Position numbers and translations under genes: made by a program | In this document: positions 39,155 to 48,883 of the stretch, in pieces | How the letters are laid out: each line of letters begins with the position of its first letter | Position numbering within the stretch: position 1 is the first letter of the stretch | Assembly (NCBI RefSeq): GCF_000429485.1 | Contig: NZ_AUBY01000018.1 | Coordinates: forward strand, 62,001-126,000 | From: Aliagarivorans marinus DSM 23064 | GTDB taxonomy: Bacteria > Pseudomonadota > Gammaproteobacteria > Enterobacterales > Celerinatantimonadaceae | DNA length: 64,000 nucleotides | Reading direction: 5' to 3' | The notes under the pieces: generated by a model | Told to the model about the DNA's origin: nothing | Databases searched by the model: none | Seen by the model: only the letters and a program-made list of their open reading frames with translations

Positions 39155-39907
39155 ATGGACGCTCAAGCTCAACAGTTTGACTGGAAGTATTGGGCGGGTT
39201 TGGGCTTTTTTATCGCTGTATTGCTCAGCGTGTTGGGCGGCTGTGTTGCGACCTATCGCCACCTGAGCGATAAACAGCTACAGCCGATGAGCAAGCTGTA
39301 TATCAGTGGTCAGCGAGGCTATGTGCTTGACCAAGAGTTGCAACAAGCACTGGCTGAGTTGCCAGAGGCGGGCAACTTCTTCACCCTCGATGTGAATGAG
39401 GTGAAGGACAAGCTGGAGCAGCTGCCGTGGGTAAAACAGGTCACGGTACGCAAGTCTTGGCCCGACAAACTGCGGGTCGGCTTACAGCAACAGCAAGTCG
39501 CGGCGCGCTGGAACAAGGCGGCGCTGCTTAACCGCCAAGGGGAGATCTTCGATGCACCCCATGAACGGATTCAGCAGCCTTTAGCGCTGCTAAGTGGCCC
39601 TGATGACCAGGCGCCACAAGTGTTGCAGGTCTACCAAGAGCTGCAGCAGCTGTTAGACAGCCGTCAGCTAAGCCTGGCGGCGGTGAGCCTCAGTGACCGA
39701 CATGCTTGGTCACTCAAGCTTACCGATGGAATGACCCTGGAACTGGGACAAGACGATCGGGTTAATCGTCTTAAGCGGTTTTTGGCGCTCTATCCACAGT
39801 TGGATAGCGCTGCCATTGCCTACATCGACTTACGTTATGACACCGGCTTTGCGGTCGGATGGAAGCAAGAAGAAGGTTTATTGGTAGATGACCAAGGTAA
39901 CGGATAG
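39155..39907 (+). CDS. ftsQ: Cell division protein FtsQ
   Basis: 250 aa bitopic protein: cytoplasmic tail, one membrane segment (about residues 13-33), then a POTRA domain (about 45-115) and a beta domain. FtsQ recruits FtsL and FtsB and regulates septal synthesis. The POTRA signature FFTLDVNEVKDKLEQLPWV is visible at about 75-93. It overlaps the ftsA start by 20 nt, so ftsA translation may depend on ftsQ. Confidence 0.95.
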   Translation: MDAQAQQFDWKYWAGLGFFIAVLLSVLGGCVATYRHLSDKQLQPMSKLYISGQRGYVLDQELQQALAELPEAGNFFTLDVNEVKDKLEQLPWVKQVTVRKSWPDKLRVGLQQQQVAARWNKAALLNRQGEIFDAPHERIQQPLALLSGPDDQAPQVLQVYQELQQLLDSRQLSLAAVSLSDRHAWSLKLTDGMTLELGQDDRVNRLKRFLALYPQLDSAAIAYIDLRYDTGFAVGWKQEEGLLVDDQGNG

Positions 39908-41144
39908 AAAGCTGATTGTTGGTCTGGATATTGGCAGCGCCAAGATCACCACATTGATTGGCGAGGTACTACCCGGCGATGAGATGAACATTATCGGCGT
40001 AGGCAGTCATGACGCCCAGGGAATGGACAAGGGCGGGGTGAACGACCTCGACTCGGTGGTGAAGACTGTGCAAAAGGCCTTGTACGAAGCCGAGCATATG
40101 GCGGACTGCAAGATCAGCTCGGTCTATCTGGGTGTGAGTGGCCACCATATCCGCTGCCTGAATGAAAAAGGCATGGTGCCGATTGGTGACGAAGAAGTGA
40201 CGCAGGATGACGTGGACAACGCCATCCATACCGCCAAGTCAATCAAGCTGCCTGACGAGCATCGCATCCTGCATGTGTTGCCGCAGGAGTTCTCCATCGA
40301 TTACCAAGAGGGCATCAAGAACCCGATTGGCCTGTCTGGCGTGCGAATGGAAGCCAAGGTGCATCTGATTACCTGTCATAACGACATGGTGAAGAACATC
40401 GTGAAGTGCGTAGAGCGCTGCGATCTCAAAGTTGACCAGCTGATCTTCTCGGCGCTGGCATCGAGCTACTCGGTGCTGACCGAAGATGAAAAAGAGTTGG
40501 GTGTGTGCCTGGTGGATATCGGCTCAGGCACCATGGATATTGCGATTTATACCGATGGCGCACTACGCCACACCTCGGTGGTGCCATTTGCCGGCAACTC
40601 GGTAACCCGGGATATCGCCACGGTGTTTGGCACGCCTTTGGGTGATGCCGAGGCAATCAAAGTACGCTATGGCTGCGCGTTAGGTCAGATGGTTAGTCGT
40701 GAAGACACCATTGAAGTGCCTAGCGTCGGCGGTCGACCAGCGCGCTGCTTGCAGCGCCAAACGTTAGCGGAGGTGATTGAGCCTCGCTACAGCGAATTAT
40801 TCAGCATGATTAAGTCCAAGCTGGACGAAGTCTCTGACGATCTGATCGCTCAGGGTGACAAGTTACAGCTCGGGGCTGGTGTGGTGCTGACCGGTGGTGC
40901 GGCACAAATCGAGGGCATCGTGGAATGCGCCGAAAGTGTGTTGCAGTGTCAGGTACGAGTGGGAACTCCATTGCGGGTTAGCGGTCTCACCGAATACGTA
41001 CAGGCGCCCACCTATTCCACAGCCGTAGGTTTGTTGCATTACGGTATGGAAAATCAACAAGTTAGACCTATTGAACAGAAGCAAATCTCTGTGGTGAGCA
41101 ATATGATGAAACAGCTCCACAGTTGGTTTAAAGGTGAGTTTTAA
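39888..41144 (+). CDS. ftsA: Cell division protein FtsA
   Basis: 418 aa actin-family ATPase that tethers FtsZ to the inner membrane. ATP-fold motifs are VGLDIGSAKITTLIGE (phosphate 1), LVDIGSGTMDIAIY (phosphate 2) and GVVLTGGAAQIEGI (adenosine); the SHS2/1C domain lies between about 85 and 165. The C terminus ends in an amphipathic helix (MMKQLHSWFKGEF), the membrane-targeting sequence. ftsZ follows after 38 nt. Confidence 0.97.
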   Translation: MTKVTDRKLIVGLDIGSAKITTLIGEVLPGDEMNIIGVGSHDAQGMDKGGVNDLDSVVKTVQKALYEAEHMADCKISSVYLGVSGHHIRCLNEKGMVPIGDEEVTQDDVDNAIHTAKSIKLPDEHRILHVLPQEFSIDYQEGIKNPIGLSGVRMEAKVHLITCHNDMVKNIVKCVERCDLKVDQLIFSALASSYSVLTEDEKELGVCLVDIGSGTMDIAIYTDGALRHTSVVPFAGNSVTRDIATVFGTPLGDAEAIKVRYGCALGQMVSREDTIEVPSVGGRPARCLQRQTLAEVIEPRYSELFSMIKSKLDEVSDDLIAQGDKLQLGAGVVLTGGAAQIEGIVECAESVLQCQVRVGTPLRVSGLTEYVQAPTYSTAVGLLHYGMENQQVRPIEQKQISVVSNMMKQLHSWFKGEF

Positions 41145-41182
41145 GTTTTTGCCAGTGCGGCGGAACAAGCGGAGAGAGAACC

Positions 41183-42340
41183 ATGTTTGAAATTATTGAT
41201 GCGGAAAATCATACCGATGAGGCGGTAATCAAAGTTGTTGGCGTAGGTGGCGGCGGCGGTAACGCAGTTGAGCATATGGTGGCCCAGTCCATCGAAGGCG
41301 TCGACTTCATTACCATCAACACCGATGCGCAGGCACTGCGTAACTCCAGTGCTGACAACACCATCCAAATCGGTAGCACCATTACCAAGGGCTTGGGAGC
41401 TGGTGCAAACCCAGAGGTGGGTCGTGAGGCTGCCTTGGAAGATCGCGAAGCGATCATGAGCCAGCTGCAAGGTGCCGATATGGTATTTATTGCGGCAGGT
41501 ATGGGCGGTGGTACCGGCACCGGTGCGGCACCTGTGGTGGCAGAAGTTGCCAAGGAGCTGGACATTCTTACCGTTGCGGTAGTGACCAAGCCATTCAGCT
41601 TTGAAGGTAAAAAGCGTACCAGCTATGCCAGCCAAGGCATTGAGATGCTGGCCAAGCACGTGGACTCACTGATTACCATTCCTAACGACAAGCTGCTTAA
41701 AGTATTGGGCCGTGGCGTGTCACTGTTGGATGCCTTCAAAGAAGCCAACAATGTATTGCTTGGCGCGGTACAGGGTATTGCCGAGCTGATTACTCGCTCT
41801 GGTCTGATCAACGTCGACTTTGCAGACGTTCGCACCGTGATGCGTGAAATGGGCACTGCGATGATGGGCACAGGTATTGCAAGCGGTGAAGACCGTGCAG
41901 AGCAAGCTGCAGATATGGCGATCTCTAGCCCGCTGCTAGAAGATGTCGATTTGGCAGGTGCACGCGGTATCTTGGTAAACATCACCGCTGGCTTCGATAT
42001 GGGTATCGAAGAATTCGAAACTGTGGGCAATGCCGTTAAAGCTTTCGCCTCTGAGAACGCTACAGTAGTTGTGGGTGCAGTGCTTGACCCAGAAATGAGC
42101 GATGAGCTGCGTGTGACTGTTGTTGCTACCGGTATTGGCACCGAGCGTCGTCCTGAGATGACCATTGTTAAGCCTCAGCAACAAGCGGTTAACGCACCGA
42201 CCGTTCAACCAGAAACTGCCAGCGATGAAGCGCCAGTGATTGAGCAGAAAGTCGCAGTGGGTAACGGCGAGACGCGTAACACTGGAAATGAGGGCGCGTA
42301 CCTGGATATCCCGGCATTTTTGCGCCGCCAAGCAGATTAA
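41183..42340 (+). CDS. ftsZ: Cell division GTPase FtsZ
   Basis: 385 aa tubulin homologue forming the Z-ring. The GTP-binding tubulin signature GGGTGTGA is at residues 108-115, and the T7 loop NVDFADVRTVM is at about 207-217. A variable linker (about 318-365) leads to the conserved C-terminal peptide LDIPAFLRRQAD, which binds FtsA, ZipA and, in other species, ZapD (here 48880-49623). AGAGAG precedes the ATG. Last division gene before lpxC. Confidence 0.98.
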   Translation: MFEIIDAENHTDEAVIKVVGVGGGGGNAVEHMVAQSIEGVDFITINTDAQALRNSSADNTIQIGSTITKGLGAGANPEVGREAALEDREAIMSQLQGADMVFIAAGMGGGTGTGAAPVVAEVAKELDILTVAVVTKPFSFEGKKRTSYASQGIEMLAKHVDSLITIPNDKLLKVLGRGVSLLDAFKEANNVLLGAVQGIAELITRSGLINVDFADVRTVMREMGTAMMGTGIASGEDRAEQAADMAISSPLLEDVDLAGARGILVNITAGFDMGIEEFETVGNAVKAFASENATVVVGAVLDPEMSDELRVTVVATGIGTERRPEMTIVKPQQQAVNAPTVQPETASDEAPVIEQKVAVGNGETRNTGNEGAYLDIPAFLRRQAD

Positions 42341-42370
42341 AATATCAGCTTGCGATTAAAATGTAGTCAA

Positions 42371-42431
42371 AATGTGTGACCAACACATATTTTGTGTTAA
42401 GATGTCCGACCATTTAGAGATTCTTTGGTCG
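42371..42431 (+). promoter_or_regulatory. lpxC promoter region with two inverted repeats
   Basis: The 110-nt ftsZ-lpxC gap holds a -10-like TAAGAT (42398-42403) with TGTGAC (42375-42380) 17 nt upstream. An inverted repeat, ATGTGT-N5-ACACAT, overlaps the -35 area, and CGACCA (42407-42412) / TGGTCG (42426-42431) would form a hairpin at the predicted 5' end of the transcript. Function is inferred. Confidence 0.4.
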
Positions 42432-42450
42432 TAACGCAGGAGTTAAATCT

Positions 42451-43368
42451 ATGATCAAACAGCGAACACTAGCGAAGTCGGTTCAAGCGACAGGCGTAGG
42501 TTTGCATTCAGGAAACAAGGTCACTATTACCTTGCGTCCTGCACCAGCGAATACTGGTGTGCTGTTTAATCGAGTTGATCTCGAGCCTGCCGTGACCATT
42601 CCGGCAAGCGCAGAGTTGGTGCGTGAGACCACCCTGTGTACTTGCTTGATTGATGACAATGGTGAAAAAGTTTCTACCGTAGAGCACTTTATGGCGGCAA
42701 TCGCTGCCTTTGGTATCGACAACCTGATCGTGGAAGTGGATGCCCCTGAGCTGCCGATTATGGATGGAAGCGCCAGTCCCTTCGTGTATCTGCTGCAAAC
42801 AGCGGGTGTCGAAGAGCAAAATGCGGCTAAGAAGTTCATCCGCATTAAACAGCCTATCCGAGTTGAAGCTGATGATAAGTGGGCTGAGTTGCTACCAAGC
42901 AACGAAGGCTTCACCGCTGACTTCGCGATTGATTTCGACCACCCGGCCATGAAAGGTCGGAACCAACAGCTGAGCATGCAGATTAATGCTGGTCAGTTTG
43001 TGAAGGAACTCTCGCGGGCGCGTACCTTTGGCTTTATGCGTGACATTGAGTTTTTGCAGTCGCGTAATCTGTGCTTGGGTGGCGGTTTGGACAACGCCAT
43101 TGTTCTGGATGAGTACCGGATCCTTAACGAAGACGGCTTGCGTTACGACGACGAGTTCGTTAAACACAAGCTGCTAGACGCCGTGGGTGATTTGTACCTA
43201 GCGGGCTATCCGATTCTGGGCCATCTCCGCGCCTTTAAATCGGGCCACGCCCTAAACAACGCTCTGGTTAGAGAGATGATGGCTAACCAAGAAGCGTGGG
43301 AACTGGTCACCTTCGAAGAACAGGCAGATGCCCCTGTTGCGGTTCAACAAACCGCCTACTCGTTCTAA
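42451..43368 (+). CDS. lpxC: UDP-3-O-acyl-N-acetylglucosamine deacetylase LpxC
   Basis: 305 aa zinc deacetylase, the committed step of lipid A synthesis. Zinc ligands are H79 (STVEHFMAA) and the HKLLDAVGD pair (about H237 and D241); the catalytic His is in FKSGHALNN. It starts after a 110-nt gap with its own candidate promoter, so it can be expressed apart from the division genes. In enterobacteria LpxC is controlled by FtsH proteolysis; the C-terminal degron cannot be judged here. Confidence 0.97.
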   Translation: MIKQRTLAKSVQATGVGLHSGNKVTITLRPAPANTGVLFNRVDLEPAVTIPASAELVRETTLCTCLIDDNGEKVSTVEHFMAAIAAFGIDNLIVEVDAPELPIMDGSASPFVYLLQTAGVEEQNAAKKFIRIKQPIRVEADDKWAELLPSNEGFTADFAIDFDHPAMKGRNQQLSMQINAGQFVKELSRARTFGFMRDIEFLQSRNLCLGGGLDNAIVLDEYRILNEDGLRYDDEFVKHKLLDAVGDLYLAGYPILGHLRAFKSGHALNNALVREMMANQEAWELVTFEEQADAPVAVQQTAYSF

Positions 43369-43395
43369 CGCATCAACCTTAGTTTGCGGTGCTGG

Positions 43396-43851
43396 CTACT
43401 TCTCTCCCGCCAGAGCCGCCAATTTCTTAAGCTTTTCAGCTAACTCCCCGCCTACACGCTCTGATACTTCTGTGATGTGCTTCGCCGCCGTCGGGCTTAA
43501 TTGCTGTTTCGCCGTGCTTTTTGGCGCTGCTTCTGGTTTAATGCTGTTCAGCTTTGGATTAATTTTAATGTCTAGGCTAACCACGCCGGGCAAGGCTTGA
43601 CGAAAGCGGCTCAAGAGGTCAAAACGCAGCTGTTTCAGGCGGTTTTGCCATGCAGCGCTTGGTGCTTCAATTAATATCACCCCCTGACGGGCATAACTGG
43701 CTCTGCAGTTATCTAAGTGAAATTCAGTCAGTACCGCGCCAGCGGCCTGTTGAAACTGCTGTTTGTTATTAATTTGAGCTTCTAAGTGAGAAAACTGCTT
43801 CTGATGCAGTAATTTCGAAAGCTCGAGTGGTTGGTGCTGACGTTTAGACAT
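43396..43851 (-). CDS. dciA: DUF721 protein, probable replicative helicase loader DciA
   Basis: 151 aa DUF721-family protein. DciA is the ancestral bacterial helicase-loading factor, replaced by DnaC in enterobacteria; the Vibrio and Pseudomonas proteins are of this kind, and in Pseudomonas the gene also lies between lpxC and secA. The conserved KH-like N-terminal part (about residues 15-100) is followed by a Pro/Ala/Lys-rich tail. A good -10 box (TATACT, 43883-43888) lies inside the divergent neighbour. No loader of the DnaC type is visible in the window. Confidence 0.85.
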   Translation of the reverse strand: MSKRQHQPLELSKLLHQKQFSHLEAQINNKQQFQQAAGAVLTEFHLDNCRASYARQGVILIEAPSAAWQNRLKQLRFDLLSRFRQALPGVVSLDIKINPKLNSIKPEAAPKSTAKQQLSPTAAKHITEVSERVGGELAEKLKKLAALAGEK

Positions 43852-43868
43852 AGTAACGCATATTGGCG

Positions 43869-44831
43869 ATGAAACTCCGTTTAGTATACGCCCATAAGGG
43901 CCAGACCAAAACGCTACGCTTGCATCCCTTCAGCATTGTTTGGCTGACGACACTGTTGTGCCTGCTTGCCGGGTCCGCCATCTACTGGGGTAGTGCGCAG
44001 TATCGCCTGCTATCCTCGCAAAATCACGCCTACCAGCTGGAGCTGCAGACTCTTCGACAACAGGTATTGCAGCAAGCTGAGATTCAGCCCGAGCAAGTCA
44101 AACTACTGTCATCTCAAGTCGGTATATTGCGCGCCGAAGTCAGCAAGCTAAAACAGGCCGGGGCCCGTTTAGCCGATGATGAAGAGCTGGCAGAGGCATT
44201 GAATCAGCGCCTTGAGTCCTACTCGGATCTCAGCTTCGAGCCTGAACTACCCGACTCCTCGATGGCACAAGGTGGCCCGATGCTGGACTATCGCCAGCAG
44301 TTTCCTGAGTTGAATAGTATCTATCAAGGCTTGGCGGGGATTGAACTAGATCTCAATCAAAGCAAAAAACAACTGGGGGTGCTTGAATCTTGGCAACAGC
44401 GCCACCATCTGCAAAGTGATAGTTATTTGTCTGGATGGCCCTCCTACGGTGAAGGTGTGTGGCTGTCTTCGCGCTTTGGCTCACGGATCGACCCCTTTAC
44501 GGGGCGGCAGTCGTTTCACCGCGGGGTGGACATCGCAGGGGCTGAAGGTACCCCCATCTTCGCGGTTGGCGCAGGTGTGGTGGTTCGGGCCGGCGATCAT
44601 TTCGGCTACGGCAAGTTGGTAGAGATTGAACACGGCGATGGGATGGTGACGCGCTATGCCCACGCCAGCGATGTACTGGTAGCTGCCGGCGACATCGTTG
44701 CCAAAGGGCAGGAAGTTGCATTAATGGGAAGCACTGGGCGCTCCACCGGCCCGCATGTGCATTTTGAAGTATTGCGTCATGGACGTCCGCTGAATCCGAG
44801 CAAGTATATTTATCGTAAGGCTCGCGGATAG
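43869..44831 (+). CDS. M23-family murein peptidase / envelope regulator
   Basis: 320 aa protein with an N-terminal membrane anchor (about residues 22-42), a periplasmic coiled coil (about 50-110) and a C-terminal M23 (LytM) domain. The metal-site residues are conserved: HRGVDIAG, then YAHAS and the final GPHVHFEV. It is therefore probably an active endopeptidase rather than an EnvC-like inactive activator. It occupies the slot before secA where enterobacteria carry secM, a placement also common in Alteromonadales and Vibrio. The ATG at 43869 is only 17 nt from the divergent dciA start and has no clear ribosome-binding site. Specific substrate unknown. Confidence 0.88.
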   Translation: MKLRLVYAHKGQTKTLRLHPFSIVWLTTLLCLLAGSAIYWGSAQYRLLSSQNHAYQLELQTLRQQVLQQAEIQPEQVKLLSSQVGILRAEVSKLKQAGARLADDEELAEALNQRLESYSDLSFEPELPDSSMAQGGPMLDYRQQFPELNSIYQGLAGIELDLNQSKKQLGVLESWQQRHHLQSDSYLSGWPSYGEGVWLSSRFGSRIDPFTGRQSFHRGVDIAGAEGTPIFAVGAGVVVRAGDHFGYGKLVEIEHGDGMVTRYAHASDVLVAAGDIVAKGQEVALMGSTGRSTGPHVHFEVLRHGRPLNPSKYIYRKARG

Positions 44832-44864
44832 CGATTTGGAATTCGAGAACTAGAAAGTAACAAC

Positions 44865-47597
44865 ATGATTAGTAAATTAGTAACCAAAGTAATCGGTACA
44901 CGCAACGATCGTACGATCAAGAAGTTGCGCAAAGTGGTCAAGCTGATCAACCAGCTTGAGCCGGACTTTGAAAAGCTATCTGCCGAAGAGCTAAAAGCCA
45001 AGACTCAAGAGTTCCGTGACCGCCTGGAGAAAGGCGAAAATCTGGATGCCTTGATTCCAGAAGCGTTTGCCACGGTACGTGAAGCCTCTAAACGCGTGTT
45101 CGGCATGCGTCACTTCGACGTGCAGCTGGTGGGCGGTATGGTGCTTAATGAGCATCAAATTGCTGAGATGCGCACCGGTGAGGGTAAAACCCTGACCGCA
45201 ACCCTGCCAGCCTACCTGAATGCACTAAGTGGCGAAGGCGTTCACGTGATTACCGTGAACGACTACCTGGCCCGTCGTGACGCCGAGTGGAATCGCCCAC
45301 TATTTGAATACCTGGGCATGACCGTTTCGGTGAACGTGGCCGGTATGGACCACGAGGCCAAGAAAGAAGCCTACGCCGCCGACATTACCTACGGTACTAA
45401 CAACGAGTTTGGCTTCGATTACCTGCGTGACAACATGGCCTTCGTACCAGAGCAGCGCGTGCAGCGTCCGCTTAATTATGCGGTAGTCGATGAAGTGGAC
45501 TCGATCCTGATCGACGAAGCGCGTACCCCGCTGATTATCTCTGGCCCTGCGGAAGACAGCTCTGAGCTGTACCGCAAGATCAACGACGTTATCCCATTGT
45601 TGGTCCGCCAAGAAGAGGAAGATAGCGAAGAAAAAATCGGTGATGGTCACTACACGGTCGATGAGAAGAACAAGCAGGTTCACCTGACTGAGAATGGCCA
45701 GGTGTTTGTGGAAGACACCCTCAAACAGCGCGGTATGCTGGAGCAGGACGACTCGTTGTACAACGCGGCAAACATTAGCCTGTTGCACCATGTGAATGCG
45801 GCGCTACGTGCCCACACCCTGTTCGAAAAAGACGTTGATTACATCGTAAGCCCAGAGGGCGAGATCGTGATCGTTGACGAGCACACCGGCCGTACTATGC
45901 CGGGTCGTCGCTGGTCAGAAGGTCTGCACCAGGCCGTTGAAGCCAAAGAAGGCGTGAAGATCCAGAACGAGAACCAAACGCTGGCATCGATCACCTTCCA
46001 GAACTATTTCCGCTTGTACCAGAAGCTGGCCGGTATGACCGGTACTGCCGATACCGAAGCCTTCGAATTCCAAAGCATCTACGGTTTGAACACCGTGGTG
46101 GTACCCACCAACAAACCGATGGTGCGTGATGACCGTGGTGACTTGGTCTACCTGACCGCCGAAGAGAAATACGAAGCGATTATCGCTGATATCAACGAGT
46201 GTGTTGCAGCGGGTCGCCCGGTATTGGTGGGGACGGTATCGATTGAAAACTCAGAGCTTATCTCAAGCATTCTGAAGAAACAGAAGATCAAGCACCAAGT
46301 ACTTAACGCTAAGTTCCACGAGAAAGAAGCAACCATCGTTGCTGAAGCGGGTCTGCCGGGCGCGGTAACCATCGCTACCAACATGGCGGGTCGTGGTACG
46401 GATATTGTATTGGGCGGTAGCCTACAAGCTGAGCTGGATGCGCTGGATAATCCTAGCGAGCACCAGATTGCGGACATCAAGCAGAAGTGGCAAGAGCGTC
46501 ACGATGCGGTACTCGCTAACGGCGGCCTGCACATCATCGGTACTGAGCGTCACGAGTCACGCCGTATCGATAACCAGCTGCGTGGTCGTGCTGGTCGTCA
46601 AGGTGATGCTGGCTCCTCACGCTTCTACCTGTCGATGGAAGACAGCCTGATGCGCATCTTTGCCTCTGACCGCGTAAGCGGCATGATGAAGAAGCTGGGT
46701 ATGGAGCGTGGTGAAGCCATCGAGCACGTATGGGTAACGCGCGCCATTGAGAACGCTCAGCGTAAGGTTGAAGGCCGTAACTTCGATATTCGTAAGTCGC
46801 TGCTTGAGTTTGATGATGTGGCCAACGACCAGCGTAAGGTGGTCTACGAGCAGCGTAACGAGCTGATGGACAGCGATGATATATCTGAGACCATCGACCG
46901 TATTCGTGGCGATGTGTACAACGATGTTATCGACGGCTACATTCCGCCTCAGTCTCTGGAAGAGATGTGGGACGTGCCTGGGCTGGAAACCCGTCTGAAG
47001 AGTGACTTTGGCTTGGAGCTACCTATCCAGAAATGGTTGGAAGAGGACGACAAGCTCTACGAAGAGAAGCTGCGCGATAAGATCATTGAGTCAGCTGTTG
47101 CCGAGTACCAGCGTAAGTCAGAAATCGTTGGTGAGAAGGCGATCCGCCAGTTCGAGAAGTCAGCCATGTTGCAGACCCTTGACCAGCTGTGGAAAGAGCA
47201 CTTGGCGGCGATGGATCATCTTCGTCAAGGTATTCACCTGCGTGGTTACGCTCAGAAGAATCCGAAGCAAGAGTACAAGCGCGAGTCGTTTGAGCTGTTC
47301 ACCGAAATGCTGGAAGCGCTTAAGAGCGATGTCATCAGCATCCTGAGCCGGGTTCAGGTGCAGTCACAAGAAGAAGTGGCCGCTATGGAAGCCAAGCGTC
47401 AGGAAGCGGAACGTCGTGTAGCAGCGATGCGCCAGCAGCAGCACCAGCAGGCGCAAGCCATGGCTGGAGAAGGTGATGAGCAAGCGCCAGCAGCGGCACA
47501 GCCGTTCCAGCGCGAAGGTGCAAAAGTGGGCCGTAACGACCCATGCCCATGTGGCTCAGGCAAGAAATACAAAAATTGTCATGGCAAGCTGAGCTAA
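44865..47597 (+). CDS. secA: Preprotein translocase ATPase SecA
   Basis: 910 aa motor that pushes preproteins through SecYEG. Walker A MRTGEGKT is at residues 102-109, and the [15 protein letters not shown] (Walker B) and GRAGRQGD motifs follow. The C terminus carries a Zn-binding tail with C894, C896, C905 and H906, which binds SecB and ribosomes. There is no SecM-type arrest peptide upstream; the preceding gene is a peptidase. A strong terminator follows. Confidence 0.98.
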   Translation: MISKLVTKVIGTRNDRTIKKLRKVVKLINQLEPDFEKLSAEELKAKTQEFRDRLEKGENLDALIPEAFATVREASKRVFGMRHFDVQLVGGMVLNEHQIAEMRTGEGKTLTATLPAYLNALSGEGVHVITVNDYLARRDAEWNRPLFEYLGMTVSVNVAGMDHEAKKEAYAADITYGTNNEFGFDYLRDNMAFVPEQRVQRPLNYAVVDEVDSILIDEARTPLIISGPAEDSSELYRKINDVIPLLVRQEEEDSEEKIGDGHYTVDEKNKQVHLTENGQVFVEDTLKQRGMLEQDDSLYNAANISLLHHVNAALRAHTLFEKDVDYIVSPEGEIVIVDEHTGRTMPGRRWSEGLHQAVEAKEGVKIQNENQTLASITFQNYFRLYQKLAGMTGTADTEAFEFQSIYGLNTVVVPTNKPMVRDDRGDLVYLTAEEKYEAIIADINECVAAGRPVLVGTVSIENSELISSILKKQKIKHQVLNAKFHEKEATIVAEAGLPGAVTIATNMAGRGTDIVLGGSLQAELDALDNPSEHQIADIKQKWQERHDAVLANGGLHIIGTERHESRRIDNQLRGRAGRQGDAGSSRFYLSMEDSLMRIFASDRVSGMMKKLGMERGEAIEHVWVTRAIENAQRKVEGRNFDIRKSLLEFDDVANDQRKVVYEQRNELMDSDDISETIDRIRGDVYNDVIDGYIPPQSLEEMWDVPGLETRLKSDFGLELPIQKWLEEDDKLYEEKLRDKIIESAVAEYQRKSEIVGEKAIRQFEKSAMLQTLDQLWKEHLAAMDHLRQGIHLRGYAQKNPKQEYKRESFELFTEMLEALKSDVISILSRVQVQSQEEVAAMEAKRQEAERRVAAMRQQQHQQAQAMAGEGDEQAPAAAQPFQREGAKVGRNDPCPCGSGKKYKNCHGKLS

Positions 47598-47616
47598 GCT
47601 GCCGCTTGATGATTTG

Positions 47617-47643
47617 AAGGGGGAGCATTGGCTCCCCCTTTTT
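47617..47643 (+). terminator. Rho-independent terminator of secA
   Basis: GGGGGAGC (47619-47626), loop ATTG and GCTCCCCC (47631-47638) end in five T residues, 20 nt after the secA stop. Confidence 0.95.
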
Positions 47644-47700
47644 GATCGTTGTCCAGGGCGTGTTTGACGCCCAAGGGTGAGAAGTAGCAAGGAGTCAGCT

Positions 47701-48210
47701 ATGGACCAGATACTAGATGCTGAAGGGCTAAGCGAGATTGCGCCCAGTGTGGAGGCATTTTTGCAGCAAACCTTCGGTGAGCCCTTGGCCCTTGATATCA
47801 ATCCTGAGCTGCTTTGCGCAGCGGTATTGCGAGAGCAAGCGCAGCTAGTTGGCTTCGGCTTAGCCTATCTGCGGGAGGTGCAACAGGGCGATAGTGTGTT
47901 TAGCGCAGGCATTATCGGCTCCATCGCAGTTGCGCCAGCACAGCGCAAGCGGGGTTACAGTAAAAAGCTGATGGATGCACTTGAGCAGCAGCTATGCGCA
48001 GCGGGTGCAGACAGTGCATTCCTGTTTGCCTATCAACCGGCAATATACCACTCCAGTGGCTTTGAGGCACTCGAGATTCCGATCCGCTTTTTTGATAAGC
48101 AATCCGGCGCGCTGCAGCAGTTTGTCTATCGCGGCGGCATGGTTAAGCTGTACTCAAGTTGTTTCTCTCTAAGCACTGAAACCATTGAGTTTAACGGATG
48201 TGTTTATTAG
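47701..48210 (+). CDS. GNAT-family N-acetyltransferase
   Basis: 169 aa acyl-CoA N-acyltransferase. The central strand IIGSIAVAPAQRKRGYSKKLM is the GNAT motif A with the pyrophosphate-binding loop Q-R-x-R-G-Y/x-S (about residues 73-93), and FLFAYQPAIYHSSGFE is motif B. Its substrate cannot be told; free amines, amino acids or proteins are all possible. ATG at 47701 follows AAGGAG. It stands alone between the secA terminator and mutT and I do not recognise it as a standard member of this neighbourhood. Confidence 0.8.
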   Translation: MDQILDAEGLSEIAPSVEAFLQQTFGEPLALDINPELLCAAVLREQAQLVGFGLAYLREVQQGDSVFSAGIIGSIAVAPAQRKRGYSKKLMDALEQQLCAAGADSAFLFAYQPAIYHSSGFEALEIPIRFFDKQSGALQQFVYRGGMVKLYSSCFSLSTETIEFNGCVY

Positions 48211-48253
48211 CCTGTCGGTGGCGAACGTTAGAGCGTAAATATAAGGATAAGAG

Positions 48254-48649
48254 ATGAAAACTGTGAATGTTGCCGTTGGCGTGATTGTTCAGCAACAACA
48301 GATATTGTTGAGTAAACGCCATGCCTCACAGCACCAAGGGGGCCTATGGGAGTTTCCCGGCGGCAAGATTGAGCCTAATGAGACAGTGCTAGAGGCGATG
48401 CAGCGCGAGTTACATGAAGAGTTGGGCATCGATATTGACGCTGGGCAGGCTAGCCATCTAATCGATATCTCCCATGACTATGGCGACAAGCAAGTATGCC
48501 TGCAGGTCTATGTCATTCCGGCGTTTACTGGCAAGCCCGAAGGGCGAGAAGGGCAGCCTCTGCGTTGGGTGGCAAAGGCTGAGTTACTAACGCTGGCGTT
48601 CCCCGAAGCGAATCAGACAATTGTTGAGCTGTTACAAGAGGCTCTATAA
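48254..48649 (+). CDS. mutT: 8-oxo-dGTP diphosphatase MutT
   Basis: 131 aa Nudix hydrolase that clears 8-oxo-dGTP from the nucleotide pool and so prevents A:T to C:G mutations. The Nudix box spans residues 37-59 with the catalytic RELHEELG. Length and the start VNVAVGVIVQQQQILLSKR match E. coli MutT (129 aa). AAGGATAAGAG precedes the ATG. It converges with yacG; the secA-mutT linkage is conserved. Confidence 0.95.
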   Translation: MKTVNVAVGVIVQQQQILLSKRHASQHQGGLWEFPGGKIEPNETVLEAMQRELHEELGIDIDAGQASHLIDISHDYGDKQVCLQVYVIPAFTGKPEGREGQPLRWVAKAELLTLAFPEANQTIVELLQEAL

Positions 48650-48691
48650 CACTGGCTCGATACAGAAGATAAGCCGCCTGCTTGTAAAAGC

Positions 48692-48883
48692 TTAGAACTC
48701 CCAGCTATCGGGCTTGTCTTCGTCTTCTTGAATCGGCTGGCCGGGAATATGTTTCTCTTCGTTGGCCCACTCACCCAAATCGATCAGTTTACAGCGCTCG
48801 CTACAGAAAGGGCGGAACTGGCTTTGTGGCTCCCAGACAACTTCAGCGTTGCAGGTCGGGCAATTTACTACGGTCTTACTCAT
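48692..48883 (-). CDS. yacG: DNA gyrase inhibitor YacG
   Basis: 63 aa zinc protein with four cysteines, CPTC and then FCSERC (C-X2-C-X15-C-X3-C). In E. coli YacG binds GyrB through its zinc finger and disordered tail and blocks DNA binding. The tail here is acidic. The ATG overlaps the zapD stop by 4 nt, the standard coaE-zapD-yacG order. Confidence 0.95.
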   Translation of the reverse strand: MSKTVVNCPTCNAEVVWEPQSQFRPFCSERCKLIDLGEWANEEKHIPGQPIQEDEDKPDSWEF

